Below are positions 35,031 through 47,589 of a stretch of 64,000 bases of DNA, one piece after another; positions within the stretch are counted from its first letter, which is position 1; each line of letters begins with the position of its first letter. The stretch covers positions 2,521,896 through 2,585,895 of the forward strand of contig NW_017804020.1 of assembly GCF_001625305.1 (NCBI RefSeq), read 5' to 3'. Both the position numbers and the translations under genes were made by a program. The DNA comes from Branchiostoma belcheri (taxonomy: Eukaryota; Chordata; Leptocardii; Amphioxiformes; Branchiostomatidae). Below the pieces are notes generated by a model. That model worked only from the letters and a program-made list of their open reading frames with translations, was not told the origin of the DNA and searched no databases.

Positions 35031-35687
35031 TGCAATTTTTAGAATAAATCCTGTTTATTTCCATCTGAATTTGAACATCAAAATTACAGGTATGCTATTA
35101 TGCATACAGGAAGTATATCAGATAGAATTTATTATTAAAACTGCACCATAGTGTACTGTGACAGATGACCTCCCCTTTATGAATAATTTACGCCCTAAAG
35201 TGAAAATACAATGGTAGAATTTGTGGTACGGTCTGTAGTGGGTTCCCCAGCTCCTAAAATGGTTGACCTACAAAAAGGTCGCTAGTTTTAAGTGGGTCCC
35301 AAGATAGTGCTAACTACCAACATGACCCTATCTACGTGTTCTTAGGCTGGTAGGTTTCAGAGGGTTAGCTATTTCCTTGTATAAGCTTTTCAAAGTTGAC
35401 TCCCCAGCGTTCTACAATGGCCAACATTGGGCAAAATGTACAGGATTCAGGTAACGTTCATCCAGTTTTTGGCAAAACTGCATTTTCCTTCTCCTATGTA
35501 CTGAATTTGTCTCTCTGCCAGACAATTCAGAAAATATATCTTTCTTTTTGTAATGGTTCATTTGGGTTTACCAGTTATTGATTGTTATAAGGAAAAAAGA
35601 GGCAGTCTTTCATGGTTTGAAAGCTTGTTATAAGTTACTGGTGGTCTTTCCTCCGTGACAATAAGAAATCTCTTCTTTGTATTCCAG
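35031..35687 (+). other. Intron remainder before the WW2 exon
   Basis: The intron runs 34736-35687 (GTAAGA to TTGTATTCCAG). After the IR1-bearing MITE I see only AT-rich unique sequence and no coding signal. Confidence 0.7.
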
Positions 35688-35748
35688 AGCTGCTGCCATA
35701 TGGTTGGGAGAGGATAGACGATCCACACTACGGCACTTACTATGTCGA
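35688..35748 (+). CDS. MAGI: MAGI-like exon: first half of WW2
   Basis: It starts with AG, which joins the previous exon's G to give Glu. It then reads LLPYGWERIDDPHYGTYYV and ends with GA before GTAAGT. The pattern LPxGWExIxDPxYGxYYVD is that of the second WW domain of MAGI proteins, with the first signature Trp present. The length (61 nt) and phases (1 in, 2 out) mirror the way WW1 is split, which suggests the two WW units arose by duplication with a shared intron position (inference). Confidence 0.96.
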
Positions 35749-36281
35749 GTAAGTATTACCTTTCCTTTTTGTCGCCCACCCTCCATCAAAAGGGCTTGTC
35801 AGCCGTACATCATAAAACTAAACCAACGTTATGAATGCTAGAAGTTACTTGGTATTCCTAAGGCTTATTTGCGATAGAAAAAAGTTCACTGGAGGACAAA
35901 GTAGGTCCCAAGTTTCTACTGCCAGATGCTGAAGTAGTGGCATCGAAACTGGCCTGTGGCATCTGAGTAGGTGAAGTAGCTATGGTATGGATATCAGTAA
36001 TAGACAGGCATCCTGCGAATCGCTCTACAATAGCAGACGTAGCCAATAGGGCAGTAAAAAGTAATGTCAGTGCACAAAACCTTTCTTCCGCTCGTAAAAT
36101 TCCACGCACTTAAGTCCGCCGCCTGTGCGTTAGATTGCGAGGCTTTCAGTAACGCCGGGGTAATGTTAAATAAATGTAGGCGTGCGGCGGCTGATAACGG
36201 CAGTGGTCTTTTGAACAATTCCCGATGCCATCGGTGGAATTCTCTGCCTGGAAAGCATTTTGAATGGTGCAAAACAGTTTA

Positions 36282-36970
36282 GTCCTTCGAAGACATAATT
36301 CTACACCCAATGGATGCATAGAGCCGTCCCTGCCAAATGATATAAAAGTTAGAACATGAGATACTGAGGCAATGTTGGTTTCAAGCGAGCACATTGGCAA
36401 AAGTCGTACTGCACCTGCGCGAAACTCGTAATGTATTGTGCACAGCACTTCGGCAGAACGTCTCATATAAGGTCGTATTTGCGCATATAAGGTTAACACT
36501 CCATCTGTAGTTTGTAAATATTTTGTCAGAAAAGACATCTTTTCTGATGCATTGTTGAAAACAAAAATGGTGAAAAATGTGGGTTATGCGCAGGCGCAGC
36601 AAGTTCTGTCGACGTGCTTGGTTCAAGCGGGTTGCATCTTCCCAGGCCATTTACTGGTGAAAAAAAGTCTTTCTAAGAAATAATTCTACACCCGGTGGAT
36701 GCATAGAATAGAGCCTTCCCTGCCAAATGATATAAAAGTTAGAACGTGAGATAGTGACGCAGCATTGGTTTGAGCGGGTTGTGTCTTCCCAGGCCAACTG
36801 GTGCAAAAGAGTCTCTCTAAGAAATAATTCTACACTCGTTGGAGCCTTCCCTGCCAAATGATAATTCTACACCCAGTCGAGCCTTCCCCCGCAAATGATA
36901 AAAAAGTTACAACATGAGATACTGACGCAACGTAGGTTCTAGCATCTTGCCAGGCCAACTGGGATCTGGC
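36282..36970 (+). repeat. Tandem repeat, about four diverged units
   Basis: Units share ATAATTCTACACCC, CTTCCCTGCCAAATGAT, AAAAGTTAGAACATGAGATA and TTCCCAGGCCA. Unit length is about 150 bp, the last being shortened. One unit is split by the MITE at 36388-36618. Confidence 0.8.
36388..36618. mobile_element. MULE-like MITE inserted in a tandem-repeat unit
   Basis: The ends AGCACATTGGCAAAAGTCG and GTTCTGTCGACGTGCT resemble those of the element at 28661-28948. Near-identical flanks (TGGTTTCAAGCG on the left, TGGTTCAAGCG on the right) look like an 11-bp target duplication with one indel. Intact neighbouring tandem units show the unsplit site. Confidence 0.65.
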
Positions 36971-37414
36971 AGCGTTCCAATCCATCATCCGTCACACCCA
37001 CACCGCTATTGGCTTTCTAATCCGTAATCTCATGAAAAAGAGGCGGCTTAAGCAGGCTTTTCCTGAAGTAATATTGCACAGGAAAGAGTGGCGGGGTCAA
37101 GGGAATTATGCCGCAGATAGATGGGAGCGGGCCGTGACAGCTGCAAATACCAAAGGTGCTTCGATAAGGAGATCTATAAAAAACAGAGATCTGGTCTGGT
37201 GGGCACTGCAGTTCCACACAATATCGGCTGGTAGGCTCTGTTAATGTGAGAACCTACTCTAGACTAGAGTATATAGTAGAGGGGATTCATTCCTCAAGCT
37301 AAGCGACATCTTGCACACGCAGTTGTCCCTCAGTAAGACACCTGGAGCCGCATAGTTCCTGTTTAGAACTTTTATTCAGCCTGTCACACACTCTAGAGGA
37401 CAGCACACAAAGTA

Positions 37415-37650
37415 CAGTCAAAATTGTCTAAAACAACCACCCAAGGGACTGAGAAAAAGTGGTCTTTTTGGACAAGTGGTCCTCTTACCCAAAACGCATG
37501 GTCACAAGTACACAGCAAAATTTCCATCTATTTCACAATAGACTGCCCTGTCTAAAGCTTACGTCTATGGGGAGAAATAAAACAAATAGGGACGAGAAAA
37601 AGTGGTCATTGGCTGGCTTATAGAGGTGGTCACTTGGGCAAGTTTGACTG
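37415..37650. mobile_element. Tc1/mariner-like MITE with TA duplication
   Basis: The ends CAGTCAAAATTG and CAAGTTTGACTG are inverted repeats flanked by TA on both sides (37413-37414 and 37651-37652). Inner sequences carry AACAACCACC, GTGGTC and AAAAGTGGTC repeats. The family is inferred from TA plus the terminal sequence. Confidence 0.6.
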
Positions 37651-37915
37651 TAACTTTAAATCTACATAAGCAGGCAATTTTGACAGCTTACCAACTTGAC
37701 TTAGACTCTAATTTACTCGGCTGAGCTGAAGGTCTCTGCTTGTAGCATCTGTAGCCCCAACCCACATAACGTATAGTTAGCTTTGTACTGAAATTTGTCA
37801 TGGTGTTCAGCTTTTATCCTAGTCAATTTGGTTTCCTTATACACTTGGGACTTCAGACAGTTTTGTTGCGTCTTGCTCTTAAGAAGTTGAGTCCCATTTT
37901 ATAACAATCCCAACC

Positions 37916-38241
37916 ACTGTTCTAGCCAGCCTGAATTTTTTTTTTTTTGTCATCTCATTTTTTGGGGGTGTAACAGCATGTCAAGCACCGGAGGCACGGA
38001 AATCCTAGGGGGTTCTGAGGCATGCTCCCCTACTTGGAAAATTTTGAAATCTTGACCCTCTGAAATGATATTGTCTGCATTTTGTAGGGCAAATTCTATC
38101 GTTAGACTATCTCAGTTTGATGATATCTTTTCTATAACTTTGCCAATTTTTGTCCATCAAAGAAGATCGTCTTTTTTGGCCATTGTGGTCAGCAAAATGA
38201 CGTCAAATGACAGAAAGACAGACGCTGGCTACAGAACACTG
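37916..38241. mobile_element. MITE of the CAGTGTTCTAGCC family, intact ends
   Basis: It begins ACTGTTCTAGCCAGCCTG and ends GGCTACAGAACACTGG. Internal markers CCTAGGGGGTTCTGAGG, TTTTGAAATCTTGACCC and GTCAAATGACAGAAAGACAG are shared with the other copies. Confidence 0.7.
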
Positions 38242-39239
38242 GCCCCAACCGAGCCCCTAAGAATCAGTATTCCAGACAGTAGAGCCCAGCTTACAGATGT
38301 GCCCATATGTATAGCCTAATGGAACACACACCCAGATCTTTCCCCAAACTTACAACAACCTACATTGTAATCTACATGATGGACTCTCAGGCTTGCATCT
38401 TTGAAACTCCAGATATTGCCTCTTCCAAATGGACAATCCTCATTCCTAGGTAAGCCCCGGTTCAAGGTAGGACATCCCTCACTCTCTCTGAAATTACACG
38501 TAACTTGGGAAAAATGCATAAAGATAGACAGGCTAGAAGCTCTGGTTGTTAGTCTCCTTACCATTCTAACAGAGTTATGGCTATAGCCTTGCCCCCAGGG
38601 TACACCAATGTGTTTCTTTCCCCTTAGCTGTTGGCATATAACATAACTCATATCATCGTGAGTATGGGGTATCCTAGGTCCTTCCCCTAGTGGACTGTGT
38701 TAAGGTTTGGCAGGTATTCTGTAAGGCTCTTGTGTAGATTTATACCTGAGGCTACAACGGAGTACAAGCGAATGTGGTTTTGTACTTGAGTTGGAGATAT
38801 GATAAAGTTGAAAGTTTGTGGCTTAAGTTAAGGTCAGATGATGTGTCACAAAGACAAGAGAAAAAAAACTAAAAGGCAAAGTTTGTACCTTGAACTTTTA
38901 TTGTCCCTGTAGGGAATTACAACATGTTGTTGGAGAAAAAGTTTTTCCTCACTTTTTTTTTCACAAATTCACAAATGGTGACTAATATGAAGTATTGATC
39001 CTGTAAACTTACATAATGTGAAAATTGTAAGTACTGTATATTCGTCAATTTCTTGTAAAGTTACAATGTATGAATGTTATGAACAACAACAAGTTTTTAA
39101 AAAAACTTACTTTATGCATTGTGTCAAAGTTTGACACATTGCCTTAGCCCAAGACTGTTATACATTTGTATCACTTGGATCCATCAGGTATGTAAACATG
39201 TATTATCAGCTTCACTCTTAAACTGGGTTTGAATGCTAC

Positions 39240-39705
39240 GTGATTGCAGACATTTGTAACTCTTAGAACTTGACACACACAAGGTGCTTAGTAGAATTGC
39301 AAATTGGGTGAAAAGATATGTACATGTACATTGTACAATGTATTCTGCAAATAGAGTTAATGCACTGTTACATCTACTGTTTACATTACATGATTATAGA
39401 CATTTGTAACGTTTTGGAACTTGACACACACAAGGTGCTTAGTAGAAGTGCTAATAAAAGCTGACAAATTGGGTGAAAAGATATGTACATATACATGTAC
39501 AATGTATTCTGCCAACAGAGTTAATGCACTGTTACATCTACTGTTTATATTACATGATTATAGACATTTGTAACTTTTAGAACTTGACACACAACGTGCT
39601 CAGTAGAATCGCAAATAAAAGCTGACAAATTGGGTAGAAAGACACGTACAACGTTTTTTGAAAACAAAGGCAATGCGCTATTGCATCTACTGTTTGTAGA
39701 ATGAG
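39240..39705 (+). repeat. Tandem repeat, three units of 150-165 bp
   Basis: Units share GACATTTGTAAC, AACTTGACACACACAAGGTG, TTGGGTGAAAAGATATGTAC and GCACTGTTACATCTACTGTT, with starts near 39248, 39399 and 39564. Confidence 0.85.
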
Positions 39706-40083
39706 TTCTTGACATTGTTTCATTCTCTTGGCTTAGAAAGAAACCGCTTGAGCCAATCTTAACTTTAAGGGTAATGAAACGCTAAGCCTTACGAAACAAG
39801 TAATTTTCCGTGGTGCAGAAAGAGCAAGTCTTCCAATTATGTTCCTAATCATGAGCAGTGAGGTAGAACACACCGAGTGCTTTAGCTGCATGCATTGGGG
39901 ACATTTAATCTTTTCGCTCGGGTAATAAAACATACTCTCGGGCTGTGGTGCGGAATCTGAATTCCGATGCCATCTCTTTGCGCAGCCGTTTTCGGGCGGT
40001 GAAAACGTGCTCTGGGTTCATCTTTTCCGCCGGCTCAGAAGTCTCCCGGGGTAGCTCGTGCTTTTAGATCTCAGCACCGGCAA

Positions 40084-40470
40084 CATTTGTCATAGTCAAA
40101 CCTGAGAAGATATGGAGAAGACGGAAATAAATCATTGATGGGATATTGTCAAAGAGACGGCTGTGAATGACAGTGTGTGTGCACCCTGTAACTCCTATTT
40201 TTACTCGACATAGTTTCTAAAATGTTTTCAAAAACTTGCTGTTTTTAGGGGGGCTGTGTTTGTTTTATGATGAAGCATTTGTCATAGTCAAACCTGAGAA
40301 GATATGGAGAAGACGGGAATAAATCATTGATGGGATATTGTGGAAGAAACAGCTATGAATGACAGTGTGTGTGTGACTTGTAACTGCTGTTTTTACTCGA
40401 CGTAGTTCTAAAATGTTGTCAAAATACTGCTGTTTTTTACAGGGGCGACTGTGTTTGTTTTATGATGAAA
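40084..40470 (+). repeat. Tandem duplication, two units of 192 bp
   Basis: CATTTGTCATAGTCAAACCT opens each unit (40084, 40276). The units share the TGATGGGATATTG and GAATGACAGTGTGTGTG blocks and diverge slightly. Confidence 0.9.
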
Positions 40471-41115
40471 ATATATTTCTGCTTGTGATTGAATCATGAG
40501 GCTCTATGCTATTCCATTGACAATATTATTGATAATGCTATATTTCCAATGAACATATTTTATGAACCCAGTACAAAATTGACTGAAAGAAATCCCTTAC
40601 CTATGGATTTTTCTATGTGAAAAAAGGTGACATTTTGGATATTTTTCAAAATATTTTATCACATTAGGAAAGAGTACTGGATGTTAAGGCGGATTGTACC
40701 ACATGCAATGTTATTGTTGTATCATACCAGTTTTTCTGTTCTTATCATAGAGCCAAAGTAGCCAAATCTGTGAACAATGACCCTCACTCAGAAATAGATC
40801 GCCTCCTCCTGAAAACGTAAGCCCAGTGGGCCACAAAGGTCCTGGAATCACCCACAAGATTTATAGGGAGATAAGGAGCTGACAATAGCTCCCAAGGCTA
40901 ACCAAATCCATTCTGCTGACCTGTTGTACACCTGGCTGAAACCGAGTATCCAGGGAATTCGGTAAAAAGGTCTATCCTGAGATAATGCATTCGTTTTTGC
41001 CCTTAGCTCGCGGTGTGGTTTATGGGGTTCTTGCACCCATGTTAATGGATGTACAACAACTCCTCATTCAAGTTTCTTGAAAGTTCATCTGTGTTGGTAG
41101 AAGTCATCATAGAGC

Positions 41116-41401
41116 AAACTGTAATTTCCAACACAAGAAATTGGACTAATTTTCAACTGGACAAGTCCAGTCTTTGTGAAGAAATGAGCAATCCACGGAT
41201 CGTAGCATTACAGTCATCCTTCAACCGAGACAGGGGACGCCACAGACTTCTGTAACATAATATGATCCACTGCTTGCCAAGCCACATATCAGTCACGCAC
41301 ATGTATGTTATCTGCATAACGTCAAAGAAGCGTTGGATAGGACTGGAATTGTAGTCGAAAATTTGGGTAAGCCCAACGTCTCGTGTTGGAAATTACAGTT
41401 T
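41116..41401. mobile_element. MITE with 23-bp inverted ends
   Basis: The left end is AAACTGTAATTTCCAACACA and onward. The right end is its reverse complement with one mismatch (41379-41401). The element is 286 bp with no coding content. Target duplication unclear. Confidence 0.7.
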
Positions 41402-42057
41402 AAACTTGCCCTCATCGTCCTAATCCAAGTGTTTCAGAACTGACCATAATTAATGGCCTGGCCTGCTGGGACGTTGCCAACCTTGATTGTTCCCAATTAT
41501 GCTCTCCCGATTTTCCTCACAGGTGATTACCCAGTTTATTAGGGGCAAGTCATTTTCCCTTGATTTAAATCCTCCCCTCCAGTAGCGATCCCACCAGATA
41601 CGTGCTCCTTCATAAATTGAGATAGCTACTGATGCAAAGCCTTGAGGCCCTTTGTTTTGGGGTACGTTTTCTGAAGTGTTTTATGACTCAAATCTCCAGA
41701 AGTCACCCCTTAGGTGTTCTTTGTCTCGGTGAGACCTGCGATAACTCTGCCAGGATTGACCCAACAGGTTTAGCAAAAAGAGGGATTTTGAAAGGTCAGT
41801 ATGATGCTAAAATACTTAAGTTCCTCTTTGCCGATGACTGATCATTTTTAAGAGTAGCTGAAGGCAACCAATGCGGCCTTGGAAAGCTATGAATGGTTGA
41901 CCGTTGGGACTTTGGGTTTTAGAGTGAATGATGTTGATCTTCAGCAACCATTTGAGAACTGATAGCGACTGAGGATGGAAGAGATATCTGCTCATAGCAA
42001 CATTTTGACACAGTTTGCCATGTAGAAAATATGTATTCACAACCAGTTTTCACGTCC

Positions 42058-42215
42058 TTGTACTGTAATTCCTGATTTTTTTCACAGTACTTTTATGTTC
42101 ACTGTTTTCACGGTCCCTTCTGTGCCGTGAACTTATCATTTATTTACCATCATCAAATCATTAGTCACCCTCCCCCTATCCATTTTCCTCAGACTGAATA
42201 AATTTTGCCACTGTA
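42058..42215 (+). repeat. Dispersed repeat related to 25984-26190
   Basis: It shares TACTGTAATTCCT, TATGTTCACTGTTTTCAC and CCGTGAACTTATCATT with the copy in the 15 kb intron. Confidence 0.6.
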
Positions 42216-43078
42216 AAGACAATGTGAATTACAGTATTCTTCCCTAGTCTTGTCCAGATCCGATAATCTGATACATGTATAACCAATATTCCTTCGACAC
42301 AGCTACTTCGATGCACCCTCTGACAGAGATCATACAAAATCACATGTATAGGAAGAAATAGCGAGGGCTTTTTTTATTGCTGAAAGTGATGCCATCACAA
42401 GTAATCTGTCCATTAGAACAGCCATATCTCACTTTTCTTCAGGTGATGCTTGTATCGTTATCGTTCCACAATCTCTCAGTTCACACTATTCATGCATCCG
42501 CCCCTAATTCCCCTATGGGATTCTGTTATCCTTGCAAATAGCATTTACACCTTGTGATATATATTTATAGATCACAGTACTTTGCAACAATATGCCTTAT
42601 GCATGGCTAATACAGTAGGATATAGATTTTTGGTGGCGAAACCTGGCACTCTGTATCTATCTGCTATCGGACACGGGTCACTGCATTTCTGCAAAAATAA
42701 TGGTTCACGTGAAACCAAGTTTCGTATGAGTACAAATGTACCTGGTCATGACATGTACCTTTTTTTAGCCCCTAAAAGCAGGCCGATTTACACAGGAAAA
42801 ATTTGACATACAATCAGGGCCCGAAATTCTGGAACTCGAAATATATTTGTAGGTTTACGTATCTTAAGATGTTTGATAGCATACAGCATATTCCTAATAT
42901 CTGAGTGTTATAGTACTTAACTTATAGTACTTTTCTTTAGAAATGAAACATGATTAGTTTTTGCTGACATTCTACTTTCATTTTATCTTACACAGTTCCC
43001 CAAAAAATTTTTTTGTGCACTGAATTTTTTAGGTTGGGTGCACCAGTGCACCTATTGCCAAAATGAATTTTTAGCCCT

Positions 43079-43286
43079 GCATATAGAGATTTCATACACT
43101 ATTTTCGTACCATCAGGTTGTTTTCTGCGTGCATATAGAGATTTCATACACTATTTTCGTACCATCAGGTTGTTTTCTGCGTGCATATAGAGATTTCATA
43201 CACTATTTTCGTACCATCAGGTTGTTTTCTGCGTGCATATAGAGATTTCATACACTATTTTTGTACCATCATGTTGTTTTCTGCGT
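43079..43286 (+). repeat. Tandem repeat, exactly four 52-bp units
   Basis: Units start GCATATAGAGATTTCATACA at 43079, 43131, 43183 and 43235. The first three are identical and the fourth differs at two positions, which suggests recent expansion. Confidence 0.95.
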
Positions 43287-43594
43287 GTATAAATCTGATC
43301 TATCTCAAGGCTAAGCCTGCTATCTAACATTCCTGAGTGACAGTTCTGAGTTGTGTCCTTCCTTCCTGTTGTCTAGGACCACCTGGTTCCTAGAGGGATA
43401 CATTTCAACATGAGTGATGTTCAAATTAGCCGGCTTTAAATTTTGATATCCTATAGATGACCTCAGGGTTACTTCTGTGTCATATCCACAGATCTTAAAT
43501 GTCCGAGTAATAGCAGTGCAGTTTTGAAAATTATTGGTTTATGGATTAATAGCCGCCTTTTGCTGAAGTAACATGCAGTCACTTACATTGTAGT

Positions 43595-43890
43595 TAGACC
43601 CGCGGGCAAAAGCCTGACGGTACAAAAACGCACGGAAGCGTACGGAAACTGGGTACGGCGGATTTTCCCGCGTGTAATTCGGCCTGCTTTGACGCAGGTC
43701 AAGAGCGTACGTTCCGATCATATGTTACCTTGAGGGCTGGCGTAGGAGTTATGTTTTTTGACAGAATTATGTCAAAGCATGCTGATTTATAGATAGAAAA
43801 AAATTCAACGTACACAGTTTTCGTATGCTCAGGTGCATATGCAGTTTTCGTTCCATCAGTTTTTTGCTTTGTGTAAATCAGCTCTTAGTT
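43595..43890. repeat. Dispersed GTACG-rich repeat, copy 4
   Basis: It contains GCGGGCAAAAGCCTGACGGT, GGCCTGCTTTGACGCAGG and GAGCGTACG, then the reverse-type motif TTTTGCTTTGTGTAAATC. A partial copy is at 42770-42815. Confidence 0.5.
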
Positions 43891-44808
43891 TACGTCCATA
43901 TCTATAAACCAAAATGCAGCCAATCAATACATATAGATCTACACTAGTGTTCGGTGGGTCCTTTGAGAACCTTTTTATCATTTTCATAATACTGAAAAAA
44001 GATGGTTTCAAAAATATGTAAAGGAACTTCCTTGTTTTTGTTGCCCCAGATTTACAGTAGAAGTTGTTAGTTTTTGAGTCCTGTTTTCTTTAATCAAACC
44101 TCTGGGGACTCCCCCTTGTCCTGACACCAGCCAGCCTGTCCTCACCACCTAAAGCCCAGGCTTTAATCGTGCAGCCTGCAAACTGTTAGTTTTATATCCT
44201 GTTGCATCCTAATGTAAGAGACATCACAAGGGTTTCCCAGTGTATCTGTTGTACAAGTCTTTGTACAGATATCGACTGCATCCATTGATAAGCAGGTATC
44301 CCTTTGTTTCCATTCCTGTCGCTTTAGATTAATTGTTAGGCACTGTAATTTTGGATTGGCTCATTGATTTTTTTTTCCTGTGTAGTTATGTACTGTTAAC
44401 CTCCATGTAGAGTGGCGTGTAAGCCTCCTCTGCCCATCCCGCTAACAGGAGAGGTGACCTGGGGTTGCCCGGGGGCAAGGCAGAATAGGCAAACTTGGTG
44501 TGGATTCGGCAAGCACAAATTAACTCAGCCTGCTGATCACTGCATGCCAAACACGGCCGGGGCCAACAAACGGCTTTGTCCAGTGTAGTGTGACTTGCTG
44601 CATGATGAAGCACTCTCTCCCACTGCCTTTTGATACATGGAAATCAAAGCCGATCCACACACGGGCCTGTGCAGTTCCTCCTGACATGCTGAGGAATTCG
44701 CCGGTGCCCACACCTTGAGGTGGGCTCTGTCAGGGTTGAGACCATGCAGTGCTCGTGCCTGCCATGTGTTCAGCGTGGTAATTTTGTTCTCCCCCCCTCT
44801 CCATGCAG

Positions 44809-44870
44809 TCACGTCAACCGCAGGACGCAGTACGAGAAGCCCACCATGGATGCCGACAAGATTCCCAAAG
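44809..44870 (+). CDS. MAGI: MAGI-like exon: second half of WW2
   Basis: It starts with T, completing Asp with the previous GA. It reads HVNRRTQYEKPTMDADKIPK and ends with G before GTGAGA. The second signature Trp of WW2 is replaced by Tyr (TQYEKP). Vertebrate MAGI proteins have the same replacement (TQYENP), so this is a family trait and not damage. Phase is 2 in, 1 out. Confidence 0.96.
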
Positions 44871-46674
44871 GTGAGAAATCCATCTTAGATAGATCCAGTT
44901 TCCACGCTACGATTCTCTCGTGTGGTTCTTGAATATATGATTGAAACAACACAGCTAAGGGGTGTTATATTATAACGTCCGTTAGAAAATATCTCAACTG
45001 TATTATCATTCTTCCCCCAAGCTCTTTCAAACATGAGCAAGTTTCATTTATCTTTCATCAGGTCGTAAAACGTATAAAACGTTAGCAGGTATATAACGTA
45101 GCAGGCTCAGTATTCAGACGCGCCAGTTGCTGCTTCACTAGGCATTCAGATGCAAAGGAGAAATTTCCTGGGAAGATCACGGAAGGAAGATGCCGGTGAT
45201 ATAAAAGGTGGTAACTTCAGTCAGCTGGGGCCTCGCGATGAAAGGTGTTTCAACCAATCATGTTCATGTAGGCGGTAGCGAGGGGGTGCGGACAGGAGAT
45301 AAAGGCTTTGCCGAGAAAATGCGGGCTGCCCTTTGCTCTGCCCACAGTTTCTATGAATCTTGCTGTGATGTGTTACATGTAGCATATAACATGTATGGAT
45401 GCTCAACACAGCAGGTACACGGCTACTGAATAAAAATGACCCGAACGGTGGAAGGTATACCAAAGAGTGGGTCCCAAAGCCACGACTCTTGGAGGTCAGC
45501 TTCAATATAGATGCATGAGCCTGTGAAATGCCAGAGCTCTCTTATCACATCGGCAAAAATGGTCCTGTCAGTCGCCGAGCAGGATGAGATCAAGCTTCAT
45601 GTGAGAGGGAGAGAAGGCTTGGGTGACAACAAATTGACTTTTTCAGTCCTGACTTGACCTGACCTCAGCTCAGGGAACTCAGTCAGAACACAAGTGTACG
45701 GCTTAGGAAATATATCCTGAGTAGAGGAGATTGGATGGGGAAGGGCTGAAGGTTTCTTTTATTACTCTGCGGCCAGTGACATCTTTTTTTAGTGCCGAAA
45801 TGCAGAAGAATAAATCTCAATATGACCATATATTTGAGCTGCATACTTGAGCTATATAATAGATATACAACACAAGCAAAATCTATTAATCAGCACATAC
45901 ATAACTAGTACGAGTAGTAGGTTACAGTGCCTATCCCAGAATGTTTTGTTGGCATTTTATAGGCCACAGGTAAAAGTAACATACATTACTTGTAAACTAT
46001 TCTGTTAGCTTTAGGATGGATCATAACATTGGATGCAGTGGTCCAAATTCCCAGCCAGCCACCATACCAACATTATTGGAAGAAATATCGGGGTTTTTCC
46101 AAATTCTCTTCAACAGATATAAATGCTCTTCAGTAGAGTGCTCGAAATTCAGGTCACTCCGTTAAGCTAGCATCTAAGCCGGGAACGAGGATTACTGAAA
46201 TCCTACTAGCCAGTTAAACCTTCTTACCCTCAAGTTAGTTTCGGCACAGGTACACGTACGTACTAAAGGTACTATTGATTGCAAAGGAAATGGTTTATTT
46301 TCCCTGGAGCTGTTCAAAAATTAGTTTTTGATGGTGCCGGTGGATAGTAGATGTGGAGAGAGGTCTCTGGTAGGGAGGGAGATATTGACTTTGCTCAGGT
46401 CGACGGCGCAAGCATGTGTGAAGAATATTGATTGTTCTGACCGGCTGGGATGGTTTGCAATGGGTGTTAATGGAGTCGGAGCAAGCTGTAGGACTTTTCC
46501 TGATAACTGTTGAAATGTTCTCATTACTGGGCTGCACGGTAGATGTCAATTCTCTCATTGGAATATCCATCACAACACATTTCCACATTGTGTGTGCCAG
46601 AGTGCTGCCAATAACTAAGATAAACCAGATGTAAATGTGTGCAGCCAAATTCGTATGCGTGTGTGTTGTGTAGT

Positions 46675-46700
46675 TTGTGTGTGTGTGTGTGTGTGCGTGC

Positions 46701-46734
<34 letters not shown>
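46675..46734 (+). repeat. (TG)n microsatellite
   Basis: A TG/CG dinucleotide run. A shorter TG run follows at about 46876-46898 after a near-copy of the preceding sequence (AAATGTGTGCAGCCAAATT at 46633 and 46843). Confidence 0.95.
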
Positions 46735-46736
<2 letters not shown>

Positions 46737-47589
46737 ACGTGCGCGCGCATGCGTTTTGAATTGGAATACCCATCACAAATTAGTGTAGCAAATGGATCAA
46801 ATTGGGACCCAGGGTGCAGCCTAACCAAAATCAAACAGATTTAAATGTGTGCAGCCAAATTAGTATACATGTGTATGTGTGTGTGTGTGTGTGTGTACAT
46901 GTGTTTGTGTACTGATGTACATCAGCATCCTCATCTACATTGTACATCACCATAAGACAACAAAAATCCACTTGTAGAATGCAGACAATACTAGTGCTAG
47001 CAGTAGCATAAAAAACTAAGAGGTCGGAGATCTCATGTCTTCGTCAGAGGTACATCGTTCTAGAGAAATTAACATGCGTATTCTTCACTCTTTTTAATTA
47101 ATCAATTTTGGTCTAAAGACCAAAAGAATCTCTGTACTATTTTTATGGTACAGAACACCCTGAAACGGTTTGCCGCAGATTATACAGATGCGTCGTCACC
47201 CGTGTTAGTCCCCCCCTCTACGTTATTTGAGTTTGGACTGTTACTGGAAAAAAAAAACGTTCAAGAAATTCTTTCTGTGTTGAAAGTGTCACGACAGCGC
47301 CGCAAAATATAATAAGAGAAGATGTTATAAAGGAAAGAATCAGAACAGGGTGACTACGTACTGCTGTTTTGTTAATTTGTCTTTATGACAAATAGAAGAC
47401 TTGTTTCTTGTGTTCTTTGTGTCCTAACATTTGTACTTCTACATTTAGTATATTCCAAATCTAGGCATCTCGTTTTTCGGCCCTTCGTGTTTTTATTGTG
47501 CGCTTGCCTTAAATTTAAGGTAATTAGATTTAAGGTCTCCAGTGGACGTCATCCATAGCAATTACTTGGTGTGGCCGTAGAAAATAACC

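Larger units (their letters stand above)
35749..44808 (+). other. MAGI-like intron, 9.1 kb
   Basis: It starts GTAAGT and ends CTCTCCATGCAG. It contains several tandem repeats and MITEs listed below. Unique-looking stretches without a gene are about 36970-37270, 38250-39200, 39710-40080, 40480-41110, 41410-42050, 42220-42760 and 43900-44790. The last is GC-richer. Confidence 0.85.

Noticed and set aside
36146-36538. 130-codon minus-strand frame
   Set aside because: It lies across a tandem repeat and a MITE, so it is repeat-derived.
43079-43286. Regularly spaced repeats as a CRISPR-like array
   Set aside because: The units are contiguous 52-bp tandem copies without spacers, in a eukaryotic intron.
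46295-46834. 179-codon minus-strand frame
   Set aside because: Its core is a His-Thr run produced by a TG/CA microsatellite. The rest matches nothing.
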